A stretch of 64,000 nucleotides of DNA from Ferrimonas marina (GTDB lineage: Bacteria; Pseudomonadota; Gammaproteobacteria; Enterobacterales; Shewanellaceae), in the NCBI RefSeq assembly GCF_900129905.1, contig NZ_FQXG01000002.1, positions 496,001 through 560,000 on the forward strand, in the 5' to 3' direction. Positions 9,145 through 18,248 of the stretch are shown one piece after another; position 1 is the first letter of the stretch, and every line of letters starts with the position of its first letter. The position numbers and the translations under genes were made by a program. The notes under the pieces were generated by a model, which saw only the letters and a list, made by a program, of their open reading frames with translations, was not told the origin of the DNA and made no database searches.

Positions 9145-9702
9145 ATGCGGCATTTTTTAAGACCCTCGCTGCTGGTTTGCCTGCTGCTTGCCCTGCCCCA
9201 AAACACCCTCGCCGATAGCTACCCCACCCCGGCTGCCATCAAAGCCGCCCGAGCCGCCGATGCCCTTGGCGAGCAACTCGAGGAGATGGGCTATGCGGTG
9301 GCGCCATTAACGCGGATGCGTTCGGGCCACCTGGTGGCAGAGGTGAAGATCAACGGCAGCGAGCCGATGCGTTTTGTCTGCGACTCCGGCTCCGGCGCCA
9401 CCCTGATCACCCCACAAACCAGCCAGCGCTTGCAGTTGCAATCAGAAGACACCGGCAGCACCGCCGCCGGCGTCGGAGGCCAGGGCCTGCAGGTGGACAG
9501 CGCCGAGATCAGCAGCTTCCAGATTGGCGGTAAGGCGCTGCCGATGGAGGTGATCCTGGTGGTGGATATCTCACATGTGAACGCCCAGTTCGTGGTAGCC
9601 GGCGAACAGCCTATTGAGGGGATCATCGGCAGCGACTGGATGAAAGCACACCAGGTGCTGCTGGACGTGGCCCACGGCCGGATGTTCTTTAAACCCATCT
9701 AA
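9145..9702 (+). CDS. Periplasmic retropepsin-like aspartic protease
   Basis: About 185 residues. A signal peptide (LLVCLLLALPQNTLA, cleaved near DSYPTP) is followed by a helical segment and a retropepsin-like domain. The active-site-type motif FVCDSGSGATLITP holds the D80-S-G triad, with flap- and psi-loop-like strands after it (VSAEISSFQIGG..., GIIGSDWM). Single-domain bacterial proteins of this type act as dimers. I chose the ATG at 9145 (GGAG at 9136-9139) over the GTG one codon earlier. The substrate is unknown. It stands alone, facing the patatin gene tail to tail. Confidence 0.78.
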   Translation: MRHFLRPSLLVCLLLALPQNTLADSYPTPAAIKAARAADALGEQLEEMGYAVAPLTRMRSGHLVAEVKINGSEPMRFVCDSGSGATLITPQTSQRLQLQSEDTGSTAAGVGGQGLQVDSAEISSFQIGGKALPMEVILVVDISHVNAQFVVAGEQPIEGIIGSDWMKAHQVLLDVAHGRMFFKPI

Positions 9703-9741
9703 CCCCCCGCCCGGCACCCTGGCGTGCCGGGTCTGTCCATC

Positions 9742-11031
9742 TCAAGGAGCCGCCTGGCCCAGCACCTCCAATCCCTCGAACTGATCTAACTGCTGGCTAT
9801 AGCTCTCCAGCTTGCGCAGGCTGGGGGGTACCGTCTCCCACACCGCGCCTTTACGGAACTTGTCCTGACCATAGGCAAACAACGCCTGCATGTAGTCCAG
9901 GCTCATGGGCGGGTGCGGCACCTGGAAATCGGTGTCGATGTGCGCCACCCGAAACTCGAACTCATTGGCCAGGGCATAGTGGTAGATAAACTCCACGTCA
10001 CCGTTGCCCTGACTCATGAACAGCGACTCCATGGAGCGGGCGGCGATCTGGGTCATGGTGATGGTGGTGGCCTGATAGCTTGGCAGCATCGGACCGTTGC
10101 GGATGACGTAAACCCGGTTAGGGTTGTCCGGTGCCAACTCATGCAGATTCAACCACTGGGGCATCAGGAACACCTGGCGCAATACGCCGCCATCCACGTG
10201 CATCTCGTCGAACTGCTCGCCGCCGGAAGAGACCGACAACAACTTGGCCGGGAAGGCGCCGGGGACTGAGCTGCTGGCGATCACCAGGTCCTGTAGCAGG
10301 GTCAGTGCTTGTGGGGTGCCCACCTGGGCGATGCGGCCCAGATCCCAGATGGCCAGCCTCTGGTTGTCCAGGTTGGCGGTGCCGATCAGCAGCAATCGAC
10401 CACTGGCTCGCACCGCCGCCATCCGGGTCATCACCTCCCAGTTGACCGTCTCACGCACCTCCTGCTCGAAGCGTTCGGTATCGAAAAACGATTTGGAGGA
10501 GAGGATACGGAAGGGATTGCGCAGACTGAACAGATCCTCCATCGAGGTGGTGGTGTAGTAGTCCACCATCGCCTGGTCATAGTCCTGGCCCAAGTAGGCG
10601 AAGATCCCGATGATCGCCCCGGTGGAGACCCCGGTGATGATATCAAACTGGGGTCGATCACCGCGCTCACTCCAGGCGGAGAGGATCCCGGCAGCATAGG
10701 CTCCGTTGGCGCCGCCACCGGACAGCGCCAGGTGATGCAGCGGGCGGGGCTGGCCCCGGCCATCAACAAAGTAATCCTGGCCCAGCTCGGCCATGCGCTG
10801 CTGGAGCCGCGCCTCGAATGCCGGGTCCTCCAGCTCACCATCCCAGATACGGATGTCGGTCATATCCAGTGGAAAGCCTGGCTGACCCGCCGGCAGTGGG
10901 GTGCGCTGCGGCGCCGCACAACCGCTCAGCAGCCAGGCCCACAGCAATACCCACAATAAGGGCCAGAGCTCGCCGGCCTTCGTTTTAACCCAATACACCC
11001 AATCACCCCGCAGATCGCGGCTTGCTGACAC
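9742..11031 (-). CDS. Patatin-like phospholipase, lipoprotein
   Basis: 429 residues. A hydrophobic stretch ends in the lipobox LLSGC with C38, so it is predicted to be a lipoprotein. The patatin domain starts near residue 98: the oxyanion loop SGGGANGAYAAG (104-115), the nucleophile elbow GVSTG with S136, and the second catalytic element, the Asp of VDGG around residue 278. Patatins use a Ser-Asp dyad to release fatty acids from lipids. The N-terminal ~30 residues before the lipobox are longer than usual, so translation may begin further in. It is monocistronic and its start is divergent from the DUF6151-like gene. Confidence 0.87.
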   Translation of the reverse strand: MSASRDLRGDWVYWVKTKAGELWPLLWVLLWAWLLSGCAAPQRTPLPAGQPGFPLDMTDIRIWDGELEDPAFEARLQQRMAELGQDYFVDGRGQPRPLHHLALSGGGANGAYAAGILSAWSERGDRPQFDIITGVSTGAIIGIFAYLGQDYDQAMVDYYTTTSMEDLFSLRNPFRILSSKSFFDTERFEQEVRETVNWEVMTRMAAVRASGRLLLIGTANLDNQRLAIWDLGRIAQVGTPQALTLLQDLVIASSSVPGAFPAKLLSVSSGGEQFDEMHVDGGVLRQVFLMPQWLNLHELAPDNPNRVYVIRNGPMLPSYQATTITMTQIAARSMESLFMSQGNGDVEFIYHYALANEFEFRVAHIDTDFQVPHPPMSLDYMQALFAYGQDKFRKGAVWETVPPSLRKLESYSQQLDQFEGLEVLGQAAP

Positions 11032-11165
11032 CTTAATCCTTTAACCTGCGGGCCGCAGATGACAGGGGTGTGATAATGCCGGGCGAGGCAACCTTGGGAC
11101 GGAATTTGCAGCCACAGCAGCACTGAGGCAGACTCGAACAACGCACATCAAGAAGGATTTTGACC

Positions 11166-11744
11166 ATGGCCGAGGTCGCACTCTCCTGCCAATGCGGTAC
11201 CGTCCAAGGCATTGCCCTGGATATCGAGCCGAGCATTGGTACCCGGGGGCGCTGCTATTGCGCCGATTGCCAGCGCTACGCCGAGCACCTGGGGCAGCCC
11301 GAACTGACGCTGGACCCCCAAGGCGGTACTGATGTCTACCAGCTAGCTCCGGCACAGATCCGCTTTACCCAGGGCCAGGAGCAGATCCGCTGTCTACGTT
11401 TGAGCGAAAAAGGGCCCTATCGCTGGTACGCCGGCTGCTGCAACACCCCCATCGCCAATACCCTATCGTCCCGCATCCCCTTTGTTGGCCTGATCCATCG
11501 CTTCCGCGCCGATCCGCAAGCCGCCGATCAGGCGATGGGGCCAGTGCGAGTGGCGGTCCATCTCAAGGACGCCAAGAGCCGAGTACCCAAAGAGCAACTG
11601 GGTGATCTCTCCTCCAAGCGCTACATGATCAAGCTGTTGGCCCGGATGCTGAGCTGGAAGCTCAGCGGCAAGAACCGACCCAGCCCCTTCTTCGACAGCC
11701 AGGGCAAGCCACTGGTGACCCCTGAGATGCTCGACAAAGGGTGA
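11166..11744 (+). CDS. GFA-like / DUF6151 family protein
   Basis: 192 residues with an N-terminal cysteine cluster (SCQCGTVQG, then GRCYCADCQRYAEHLG) and a later CCNTPIANT. This spacing resembles the zinc-binding site of the glutathione-dependent formaldehyde-activating (GFA) fold, and the whole protein resembles DUF6151. A second true GFA protein lies at 28314. The ATG at 11166, with AGAAGGA 8 bases upstream, is preferred to a TTG two codons earlier. Its biochemical role is unknown; GFA-like proteins probably bind small thiols or metals. It lies upstream of the SDR gene in the same direction, with a 145-base gap. Confidence 0.7.
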   Translation: MAEVALSCQCGTVQGIALDIEPSIGTRGRCYCADCQRYAEHLGQPELTLDPQGGTDVYQLAPAQIRFTQGQEQIRCLRLSEKGPYRWYAGCCNTPIANTLSSRIPFVGLIHRFRADPQAADQAMGPVRVAVHLKDAKSRVPKEQLGDLSSKRYMIKLLARMLSWKLSGKNRPSPFFDSQGKPLVTPEMLDKG

Positions 11745-11889
11745 GATTAAGCAGTGGCGGCTAACCCCCTGCCCGGTATGGCGTTATTGTCAAAATCACA
11801 AAACTGTTTTGCCCTGGCAGCCCTGCCCAACTCAGCGCTTCAAGGCTACCCTGCAGCCATTGTAAAAACGCATCACCGAGGAAGCCGTC

Positions 11890-12582
11890 ATGCACACCGT
11901 CTTGATCACCGGGGCCAACCGTGGCCTGGGGCTGGAGTTTGTTCGCCAATACGCAGAGAAGGGCTGGCAGGTGCTGGCCTGCTGTCGTTCGCCCCAATCC
12001 GCCGAAGCCCTGAAGGCACTGGCCAACAGCCACTCCAATATTGAGCTGCTGCCGTTGGACGTGACCGATGAGGGTCAGATCCAGGCGCTGGCCGCGCAGC
12101 TGCAAGGCCGCGCCATTGACCATCTGCTGCTCAACGCCGGCGTGCTCGGTGAGCAGTGTGCGGATCTGGGCAGCATGACCCAGGCGGAGTGGCTCAAGGT
12201 GCTGAACATCAACACCGTGGCGCCGGCCTTGCTGATCCAGGCACTGCGGGACAACGTCGCCGCCAGTGAACTCAAGACTATCGCCGCCCTGTCCACCCGG
12301 GTGGCCAGCATCGACGATAACGGCTCCGGCGGCATGTACAGCTACCGCGCTTCCAAGGCAGCCCTGAACCAGATCCTGGTCAGCGCCGCACGTAACCTGG
12401 CGGAGCAAGGGGTGAAAACCGTGGCGCTGCACCCGGGCTGGGTACAGACCGACATGGGCGGCAGCAACGCCACCTTCACCCCACAAGAGAGCGTGGCGGG
12501 GATGATCTCGGTGATCAGCAACCTAGGCGAGGACGAGTCCGGCAGCTTCCGGGTGTTCGACGGCAGCACCATCCCCTGGTAA
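11890..12582 (+). CDS. SDR-family oxidoreductase (C-factor/sniffer type)
   Basis: 230 residues, a classical short-chain dehydrogenase. It has the Rossmann nucleotide motif TGANRGLG (residues 7-14), LPLDVTD, the LLLNAGVLG (NAG) motif, a catalytic serine in the ALSTRVASI strand, and YRASK with the catalytic Tyr and Lys. The form with ITGANRGLGLEFVRQY and the WVQTDMGG segment is like the C-factor/carbonyl-reductase-type SDRs. It is cytoplasmic and NAD(P)H dependent; the substrate cannot be predicted. GAGGAAG lies just before the ATG. A terminator follows 18 bases after the stop. Confidence 0.88.
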   Translation: MHTVLITGANRGLGLEFVRQYAEKGWQVLACCRSPQSAEALKALANSHSNIELLPLDVTDEGQIQALAAQLQGRAIDHLLLNAGVLGEQCADLGSMTQAEWLKVLNINTVAPALLIQALRDNVAASELKTIAALSTRVASIDDNGSGGMYSYRASKAALNQILVSAARNLAEQGVKTVALHPGWVQTDMGGSNATFTPQESVAGMISVISNLGEDESGSFRVFDGSTIPW

Positions 12583-12600
12583 GCCGCACCCAACACAATT

Positions 12601-12625
12601 AAGGCCCGCGAGTGCGGGCCTTTTT
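12601..12625 (+). terminator. Rho-independent terminator of the SDR gene
   Basis: The 9-base arms AAGGCCCGC (12601-12609) and GCGGGCCTT (12614-12622) enclose a 4-base loop and are followed by a T-run. It lies between the convergent SDR and subtilase genes. Confidence 0.88.
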
Positions 12626-12657
12626 GTTGCCGTTTAACTGACCTTCGCGCGATGGGC

Positions 12658-14532
12658 CTAGGGCTGGCACAGGCTCGGCTTGGCGACCGAGGCCAGGGGC
12701 AGCTCGGTCAGGGCGCCGCAGCTGCTGTCACGACAGGCGCGCACACCCATCCGGGCAAAGCCCTGGGTGTCGAGCGCCAGCTTGGGTTCGCTGCTTTGCT
12801 TAGCCACCGGGGCCGAGGCCAGGTCGCCATCCGCCAGCACCAGCTCGTAGTGAATCCCTGCGACAGCACCCTCCAGCCAGCCCAGCTCAACATCGATGGT
12901 GTCACACAGCCTTGGCAAATGGCTTTGCATCGCCAACAGGTATTGCTGCTGGGCCGGGGTGTCGAAGTCGGCGTGGCGGTGATAAAGCTGACTGCCGGAC
13001 AGATCAAGCGGGTCGGCCGACTTCAGCGCTGCCAGCGCATTGACCACGCCGTGGCCCGCGCCTAAAGCCGCCGCCCGGGAGGGGATCCCCTGGGTGGTAG
13101 TGTCAAAAGGCCGGGCGGTCTGGTACAGCATCGCCTCGCGCTCTTCGGCGCTGAGTTCCGGGTGGACCAGCTTCAGCATCCCCAGCACCGAGGCTACATT
13201 AGGGGTCGACATGGAGGTGCCGGTGCTGAAGCCATAGCAACCTTCCGCGCCCTGGCCACAATCCGGGTCTGTGAGCAGGTCCGTGCTGACGTACGCCGTG
13301 GTGATCCCCTCCCCGGCCATGGTGACGTCCACCGCGGCGCCGTAGTTGGAGAAGCTGGAGAGATCGCCCCCGATGTGGTTGCTGCCCACCGCCACCACGC
13401 CATCGCAGTAGGAGGGGGTAGACCAATCCGCGCTCATCTCCTCGTTGCCCACCGCCGCCACCACTGAGATCCCCTGCTGCTTGGCCGCCTGGATCGCCTC
13501 ATACAGGTAGCTTTCGGCCTCGCAGGAGAAGAACACGTGCGCCCCCAGGCTCATATTGATCACATCCACCGGCGCAGAGATGGGGGCCAGGTCGCTACCG
13601 GCGTATTGACCACTGACCCAGCGAATGCCGTCGGCGATGTCGATGGTGCTGCCTCCGGTAGCACCCAATACCCGCACCGGCACCAGCTCCAGCATCTGGT
13701 GGCTGAGGTTGCCCACCATGCCCAGGCCGTTATCGCTGATGGCGCCGATCTGGGAGGCCACCGCCAGGCCATGGCCGTCCACATACGGGGTGTACTTGCC
13801 CTCAAAGCTGTCGTACTGCCACTGCTTGTCGATGGCGTCGTTGGAGCGGGTCATCCGCTCCAGGTTGCCAGAGGGGCAATCGATAAGTGCCGAGCTATCC
13901 CGGCAGCGGTAGCCGTCCGCCACCATGTTGGCCTGGTCGCTGGACCACTGCATGTCCTCATGGGGCCAGGCACCGGTGTCCAGTATGGCGATCCGCACCT
14001 TACGCTCCAGGGTTCGGTGCTGCTCGGCATAGGCCCGGGCCTCGGCCATATTGGACAGGCCCCAGAACCCGGGCAGCTGCTCATCCAGGTAGTATTGCTT
14101 TGGGTAGAGCGGGTCGTTAAAGCGCTCGGTGGGCAGGGCGAAGGTACCAATGGGCGGCGTATCCCCCTTCACCTGTGGGATCGGTTCACTCACCACCGGC
14201 TTAGGTGGAGCGATGGTGCGCACCGGCTCCACATGGCGGAACTGACCGCTGTCGCTGAGCAAGGCGATCGCGCTGTCGCTCTCCCCTTCCACGCTGACCA
14301 GGGTAAAGGCGCTGTGCAGAGCACGACGATGCTCCAGCTCTAACCCCAGCTGATTGGAGAGGGTTTGCAGCTGGGCCGACTCATCCTCCGGTGCAGCGTC
14401 CCAATGGAGGATCAGCTCGGCCGCACTGACCGGCAACAGACAGGATCCCAGCATCAATGAACCCGCCAGCAGCGTCTGAATGCTCGAGCGACGACCCCGA
14501 TCAGGGGACGGACAAGGATTAAAACGTTCCAT
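12658..14532 (-). CDS. Secreted S8 (subtilisin-like) serine protease
   Basis: 624 residues. A signal peptide (SIQTLLAGSLMLGSCLLPVSAAE) is followed by a ~130-residue propeptide-like region and then the S8 domain. The triad is D185 (AILDTGAWP), H254 (DGHGLAVAS) and S440 (GTSMSTP), with the oxyanion Asn in AAVGNEE (N363). About 110 residues follow the domain and contain paired cysteines. It should be an exported, autoprocessed protease. Its ATG lies inside the last codons of the upstream lipoprotein gene (14-base overlap), so the two are translationally coupled. Confidence 0.92.
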   Translation of the reverse strand: MERFNPCPSPDRGRRSSIQTLLAGSLMLGSCLLPVSAAELILHWDAAPEDESAQLQTLSNQLGLELEHRRALHSAFTLVSVEGESDSAIALLSDSGQFRHVEPVRTIAPPKPVVSEPIPQVKGDTPPIGTFALPTERFNDPLYPKQYYLDEQLPGFWGLSNMAEARAYAEQHRTLERKVRIAILDTGAWPHEDMQWSSDQANMVADGYRCRDSSALIDCPSGNLERMTRSNDAIDKQWQYDSFEGKYTPYVDGHGLAVASQIGAISDNGLGMVGNLSHQMLELVPVRVLGATGGSTIDIADGIRWVSGQYAGSDLAPISAPVDVINMSLGAHVFFSCEAESYLYEAIQAAKQQGISVVAAVGNEEMSADWSTPSYCDGVVAVGSNHIGGDLSSFSNYGAAVDVTMAGEGITTAYVSTDLLTDPDCGQGAEGCYGFSTGTSMSTPNVASVLGMLKLVHPELSAEEREAMLYQTARPFDTTTQGIPSRAAALGAGHGVVNALAALKSADPLDLSGSQLYHRHADFDTPAQQQYLLAMQSHLPRLCDTIDVELGWLEGAVAGIHYELVLADGDLASAPVAKQSSEPKLALDTQGFARMGVRACRDSSCGALTELPLASVAKPSLCQP

Positions 14533-16177
14533 GGTAGCCCTCGTTCACCAGATCCGTGATCACCTCAAGCAGCGCCCATTCGGCGTGGTATTGCCACTGG
14601 CCGTCCACCTGTTCACCGTAAAGGGCATTGCCAGCAAAGCGGCTCCTGCGGCCATCGCTTAAGGTATTGAGTTGATAGTGTGTGCCCAAAGGGGCGATGG
14701 CCAGTTCGGGCACGTGCGCCTTGGCCAGGGCGATCAGCTCGTTGGTGAGGTCCGCCGTGTCCTTGCCCTCCATCTGACCGAGATCGAGATAGGCCTGGGC
14801 GATCTGCTCCAGCCCCGCTTGGGCCTGGGCCAGGTTATGGCTGTCGGCGTAGTGGTTGCTCATCTGCCCGGTCGACTCATCGGCGGTGCTGCGCTCGCCG
14901 GCAAAGCAGGTCTGGGCGCCCCACTGTCGGGTGTAGGGCGGCAGGCCCTGCTCCAGCGCCTGCTGCACACAGGCCAGTGCTTCGGCGTGGTAGCTGTAGA
15001 CCACAAAATGGGTGTCCTTAATCCGGTTGCGATGGCTGCGGGCCTCATCGCGGCTGAACTCGCCGCGCAGCTCCAGCAGGTCTATCAACCAGAACGCCAG
15101 CCGGTCGTACTCCATCCCCTGGGCCAGGCTCAGCCAGGTTTGATGCAACTGCTCCTCCAGCGCTGACTCCTGGGCCGATTGCGCCGCCTTGATCACCACC
15201 TGGTAGAAGCCGGTATACACAACGCTGGAGAGGTCCTCGGATTGGATCGCCAACTGCAACATCTCCGGCTGAGCATCGGCACTGGCGCTAAAGCGCAGCT
15301 GTCGGGCGTCATTATCAAAGGAGACCATCAAGCCGGCATCGCTGCCGATCCGCGTCTCCACCGACACCACCTTGAGCGCCGCCTCGTTAGCCGACAAGCC
15401 ACTGGCGTAATCGAACACCTTCTCCTGTCCCGGGGAGAGGAAGGTGATCAGGGGCAGATCCAGGATAGGGGCGCTGCCAGTGGAAACCACGGCATGGAAG
15501 CTGAAGGGCAACTCAACCCGGCTCACCCCATCGCTGATGCCCAGGATGGCGGTGTGCTGGTCATTGATGCTGAAATCCGGCCGGATGGTGATGGTCTGGT
15601 TGGTGAGATCGAGCTCATAGGGCACCGAGGAAGGGGCACCATAGGTCTCAAAGGTCAGATCAAACTGAAGCTGTTCCTTGGGTACAGTGCCCGCCTCCAG
15701 TTCGAACTGGAACACGCCCTGGCTGCCACGGAAGATCTGAAGATGGGTCTCCCCCACCATGCGCGCTGAGAGCGTCTGGAACGGCAATACCGTCACCGCC
15801 AGCTGAGCCTGGGCCTGCAGCGCTCCGTCTGAGACGGTCACCGTGACGATCGCCTCCAGTTGCTCCGCCACCGCCTTGGCACTGATGATCAGCTCGCCCT
15901 CCTGGTGCAGCGCACTGACCACCGGGTCAGAAGAGGCCAGCGAGACGGTTAATGCATCGCCGTCTTCGTCCTCCAGGGTGATGGCCACCCGGGTGCTGTC
16001 GCCAGCCAACAGCTCGATGGCATCGGTCGCCAAGCTAACGGTTGGGGCATTGTTGCTGCCGCCAGTGGTGCCGCTGCCGTTATTGTCACCATTGCCGCCG
16101 GTTGAAGATGAGCCCCCACTGCCGCCGCAGGCACTGACACAAAGCACCAGCATCAGGGTGCTAAACCACTTCTTCAT
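14519..16177 (-). CDS. Lipoprotein with cadherin/Ig-like domain, coupled to the S8 protease
   Basis: About 552 residues from the ATG at 16177; ten further in-frame codons upstream lack a signal sequence context. The signal peptide ends in the lipobox VSAC, then a Gly/Ser/Asn-rich linker. At residues ~35-130 is a cadherin-like or Ig-like beta domain (NAPTVSLATDAIELLAGD... LEDEDGDALTVSLAS... VTVSDG). The C-terminal ~200 residues are helical with two cysteines and no family I recognise. The gene overlaps the S8 protease start by 14 bases. I infer a surface partner, substrate or chaperone of the protease; the sequence does not prove it. Confidence 0.75.
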   Translation of the reverse strand: MKKWFSTLMLVLCVSACGGSGGSSSTGGNGDNNGSGTTGGSNNAPTVSLATDAIELLAGDSTRVAITLEDEDGDALTVSLASSDPVVSALHQEGELIISAKAVAEQLEAIVTVTVSDGALQAQAQLAVTVLPFQTLSARMVGETHLQIFRGSQGVFQFELEAGTVPKEQLQFDLTFETYGAPSSVPYELDLTNQTITIRPDFSINDQHTAILGISDGVSRVELPFSFHAVVSTGSAPILDLPLITFLSPGQEKVFDYASGLSANEAALKVVSVETRIGSDAGLMVSFDNDARQLRFSASADAQPEMLQLAIQSEDLSSVVYTGFYQVVIKAAQSAQESALEEQLHQTWLSLAQGMEYDRLAFWLIDLLELRGEFSRDEARSHRNRIKDTHFVVYSYHAEALACVQQALEQGLPPYTRQWGAQTCFAGERSTADESTGQMSNHYADSHNLAQAQAGLEQIAQAYLDLGQMEGKDTADLTNELIALAKAHVPELAIAPLGTHYQLNTLSDGRRSRFAGNALYGEQVDGQWQYHAEWALLEVITDLVNEGYHGTF

Positions 16178-16357
16178 GTTCAATTCCCTGAACTGCGCTG
16201 CCGCCATGCCTGGCCGCAGCCGACTCCCTAACGGCCTGATCCGGACGTTAGAACCCTGCTGTCACCTTACCCAATCGTGCTGGCAGTTGCATTACAAGTG
16301 GTTGATAAGAATCAAGCTTACTTCGAGGAAACCCCGGTCTGTCGGGCCCAAGCAACA

Positions 16358-16385
16358 AAAACGGGAAGCCCAGGCTTCCCGTTTT
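16358..16385 (-). terminator. Rho-independent terminator of the zinc-ribbon gene
   Basis: The 13-base arms AAAACGGGAAGCC (16358-16370) and GGCTTCCCGTTTT (16373-16385) form a near-perfect palindrome. On the minus strand the hairpin is followed by TTTTTG-like sequence, 18 bases after the stop of the small zinc-ribbon gene. Confidence 0.85.
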
Positions 16386-16402
16386 GTCTTGAGTCAGCGA
16401 GG

Positions 16403-16621
16403 TTAGGTGCCCGGCATCTCGCTCCAACCGCTGTCGATGATCATGCCATCCATCTTGCGCAGCACATGGCCGCAGCTTTGACAGCGATATTCATGCTCGG
16501 AGAAGCCGCCATCCACGGTACTGGCTTCGTGATGGGCAAACTCGGTGAGGTTGTGGTGTGGCTTATCGGTCTGTTGTTTCAACTGCGCCTGACAGTCATG
16601 GCACAAGGGCGTTGTCATCAT
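16403..16621 (-). CDS. Small zinc-ribbon-like protein
   Basis: About 72 residues with two CxxC pairs (LCHDCQAQ near the start, YRCQSCGHVLR in the second half), as in small zinc ribbons, plus several histidines between them. The open frame begins at 16633, but GGGGGA just upstream suits the ATG at 16621 or 16618 better. No signal peptide is present. No function is recognised; such proteins are often nucleic-acid- or protein-binding accessory factors. It has its own terminator and is divergent from the glycerophosphodiesterase gene. Confidence 0.65.
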   Translation of the reverse strand: MMTTPLCHDCQAQLKQQTDKPHHNLTEFAHHEASTVDGGFSEHEYRCQSCGHVLRKMDGMIIDSGWSEMPGT

Positions 16622-16741
16622 AATGTCCCCCATGGTTACCTAGTGTTGAGTATAGGGGGCAAAGGCAGACCGGGCCGGCGACAACAACCAGGGGCTTGCG
16701 CGGGATCAACCGGGTTGCACACAAGGAGCAGAAAACCGACG

Positions 16742-17770
16742 ATGCCAACATCGATGCTGACAAATCGCCAACACCCGAACCGAGTCATCGCCCAAGCTCT
16801 GTTGCTGTGCCTGGCTCTGGCTCTGAGTCTGGATTCGGTCATTTCAGTTCAAGCTCAGAGCAACCCGCTGCGCCAGACTGACACGCCGCTGAACATCGCC
16901 CATCGCGGTGCCTCCGCCTATGCCCCGGAGCACACCGCAGCCGCCTACCGAATGGCCATTGAGATGGGCGCGCCTTTTATCGAGCCGGATCTGCAGATGA
17001 CCCGGGATGGCGTTTTGATTGCGCTGCATGACCCCACGCTGGAGCGCACCACCAATGTGGCGACCCTGTTTCCCCAGCGCTACCGACGGGTGCAACGGGG
17101 CGCTAAGGCGGTTCGGCAATGGTTTGCCTACGACTTCAGCTTGGCGGAGATCAAACAGCTGGATGCGGGCAGCTGGCTGTCTGAGGCCTATGCCGGCGAG
17201 CGCATCCTCACCCTGGACGAGGTGATCGCCCTGGCTCAAGGTAAGGCGGACATCATGCCGGAGCTTAAGTATCCCGACCGTTACCTGGCGCAGGGGCTGG
17301 ATATGGCCCAGGCCTTTTGGCATGTGCTGGAACGACACCGGCTAACCCGGGGTGAGCACGGCCCCCAGGTGGTGGTGCAGTCGTTTCATTTCGACACCCT
17401 GGTGCGGCTTCGCCAGCAGTTCCAGTCGTCGTTGCCGCAGGTGTTCCTGGTGTATGGCGACAGCGCCGCGCCCTGGCTCAGCGATGAAGGGCTGGCCCGG
17501 GTCGCAACCATCGCCGACGCACTGGGTCCGAGCAAGCTACTGATTGAAGCCGACCCCACCCTGGTGTCTCGCAGTCATCAGCAGGGCCTGGCGGTGATCC
17601 CCTATACCTTCGCCTCACCCCACCGTGCCACCGACGCCGCGCTCATCAGGGAGATGCAAACCGCTCTTTGCCTCTGGCAGGTGGACGGCCTGTTCACCAA
17701 CAACCCGGATCTGTTCGGCCAGGTTGGCCCCTGTCGAGATGAGAGCAATGCCCCGGTGGCCACCCCATGA
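16742..17770 (+). CDS. Periplasmic glycerophosphodiester phosphodiesterase
   Basis: 342 residues from the ATG at 16742 (AAGGAG at 16723-16728, rather far upstream). The open frame runs back to 16277 but lacks signals there. A signal peptide (ALLLCLALALSLDSVISVQAQ) precedes the GDPD barrel: NIAHRGASAYAPEHT with H54-R55, FIEPDLQMTRDGVLIALHD with E81, D83 and H96, a long insertion, then MPELKYPDRY and the closing strand VDGLFTNNPDL. It hydrolyses glycerophosphodiesters to glycerol-3-phosphate and alcohol, like GlpQ, using a divalent metal. No glycerol-phosphate transporter is adjacent. Confidence 0.88.
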   Translation: MPTSMLTNRQHPNRVIAQALLLCLALALSLDSVISVQAQSNPLRQTDTPLNIAHRGASAYAPEHTAAAYRMAIEMGAPFIEPDLQMTRDGVLIALHDPTLERTTNVATLFPQRYRRVQRGAKAVRQWFAYDFSLAEIKQLDAGSWLSEAYAGERILTLDEVIALAQGKADIMPELKYPDRYLAQGLDMAQAFWHVLERHRLTRGEHGPQVVVQSFHFDTLVRLRQQFQSSLPQVFLVYGDSAAPWLSDEGLARVATIADALGPSKLLIEADPTLVSRSHQQGLAVIPYTFASPHRATDAALIREMQTALCLWQVDGLFTNNPDLFGQVGPCRDESNAPVATP

Positions 17771-17970
17771 CAAAGCGATGACAGCGCCACGGCGAGAAAT
17801 GCGATTCATGACCCCAGTTCAATCCTGAGACATGGAATCAGCAAAACTGTCGCCTGGATTACAATTGCGAGCATCATGGGTTTGGTTTTCCCGATGTATG
17901 GCATAGGGTTACGCCGAGTTTGGCGCCCAGTCGTCATCTCATCTCCTCAACACGAACAATGGAAATAACA

Positions 17971-18180
17971 ATGAAGCTGAGCGCACGCAATCAACTCAAG
18001 GGCACCATCAAGAGCATCACCCCCGGTGCCATCAACAGTGAAGTCGTGATCGAACTGGCCGAAGGCGTTGAGATCGCCTCTGTGATCACCAACGAGTCTG
18101 TTACCAACCTAGAGCTGGCCGTAGGTAAAGAAGCGTTCGCCGTGCTGAAGGCCTCCAACGTGATGGTGGGTGTGGCATAA
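17971..18180 (+). CDS. Mop-type molybdate-binding TOBE protein
   Basis: 69 residues forming a single TOBE/Mop domain: SARNQLKGTIKSITPGAINSEV, then IELAEGVEIASVITNESV and LELAVGKEAFAVLKASNVMVGV. Molbindins of this size store or buffer molybdate or tungstate in oligomers in the cytoplasm. The frame is open from 17920, but the ATG at 17971 gives the exact domain start. A TupA-like binding protein lies 4.4 kb further on. It is monocistronic and followed by a strong bidirectional terminator. Confidence 0.88.
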   Translation: MKLSARNQLKGTIKSITPGAINSEVVIELAEGVEIASVITNESVTNLELAVGKEAFAVLKASNVMVGVA

Positions 18181-18197
18181 CGCCCCTCCTCTGAATC

Positions 18198-18231
18198 AAA
18201 AAATCCCGCGACAAGGTCGCGGGATTTTTTT
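18198..18231 (+). terminator. Rho-independent terminator (bidirectional)
   Basis: A 15-base stem AAAAAATCCCGCGAC / GTCGCGGGATTTTTT (18198-18212 and 18216-18230) with a 3-base loop lies between the convergent Mop and beta-barrel genes. Confidence 0.93.
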
Positions 18232-18248
18232 GTGTCCGGTCAGCGCAT

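Noticed and set aside
16277-16741. Upstream extension of the glycerophosphodiesterase frame
   Set aside because: It would cover the zinc-ribbon gene in antisense and hide the signal peptide inside the protein; the ATG at 16742 is preferred.
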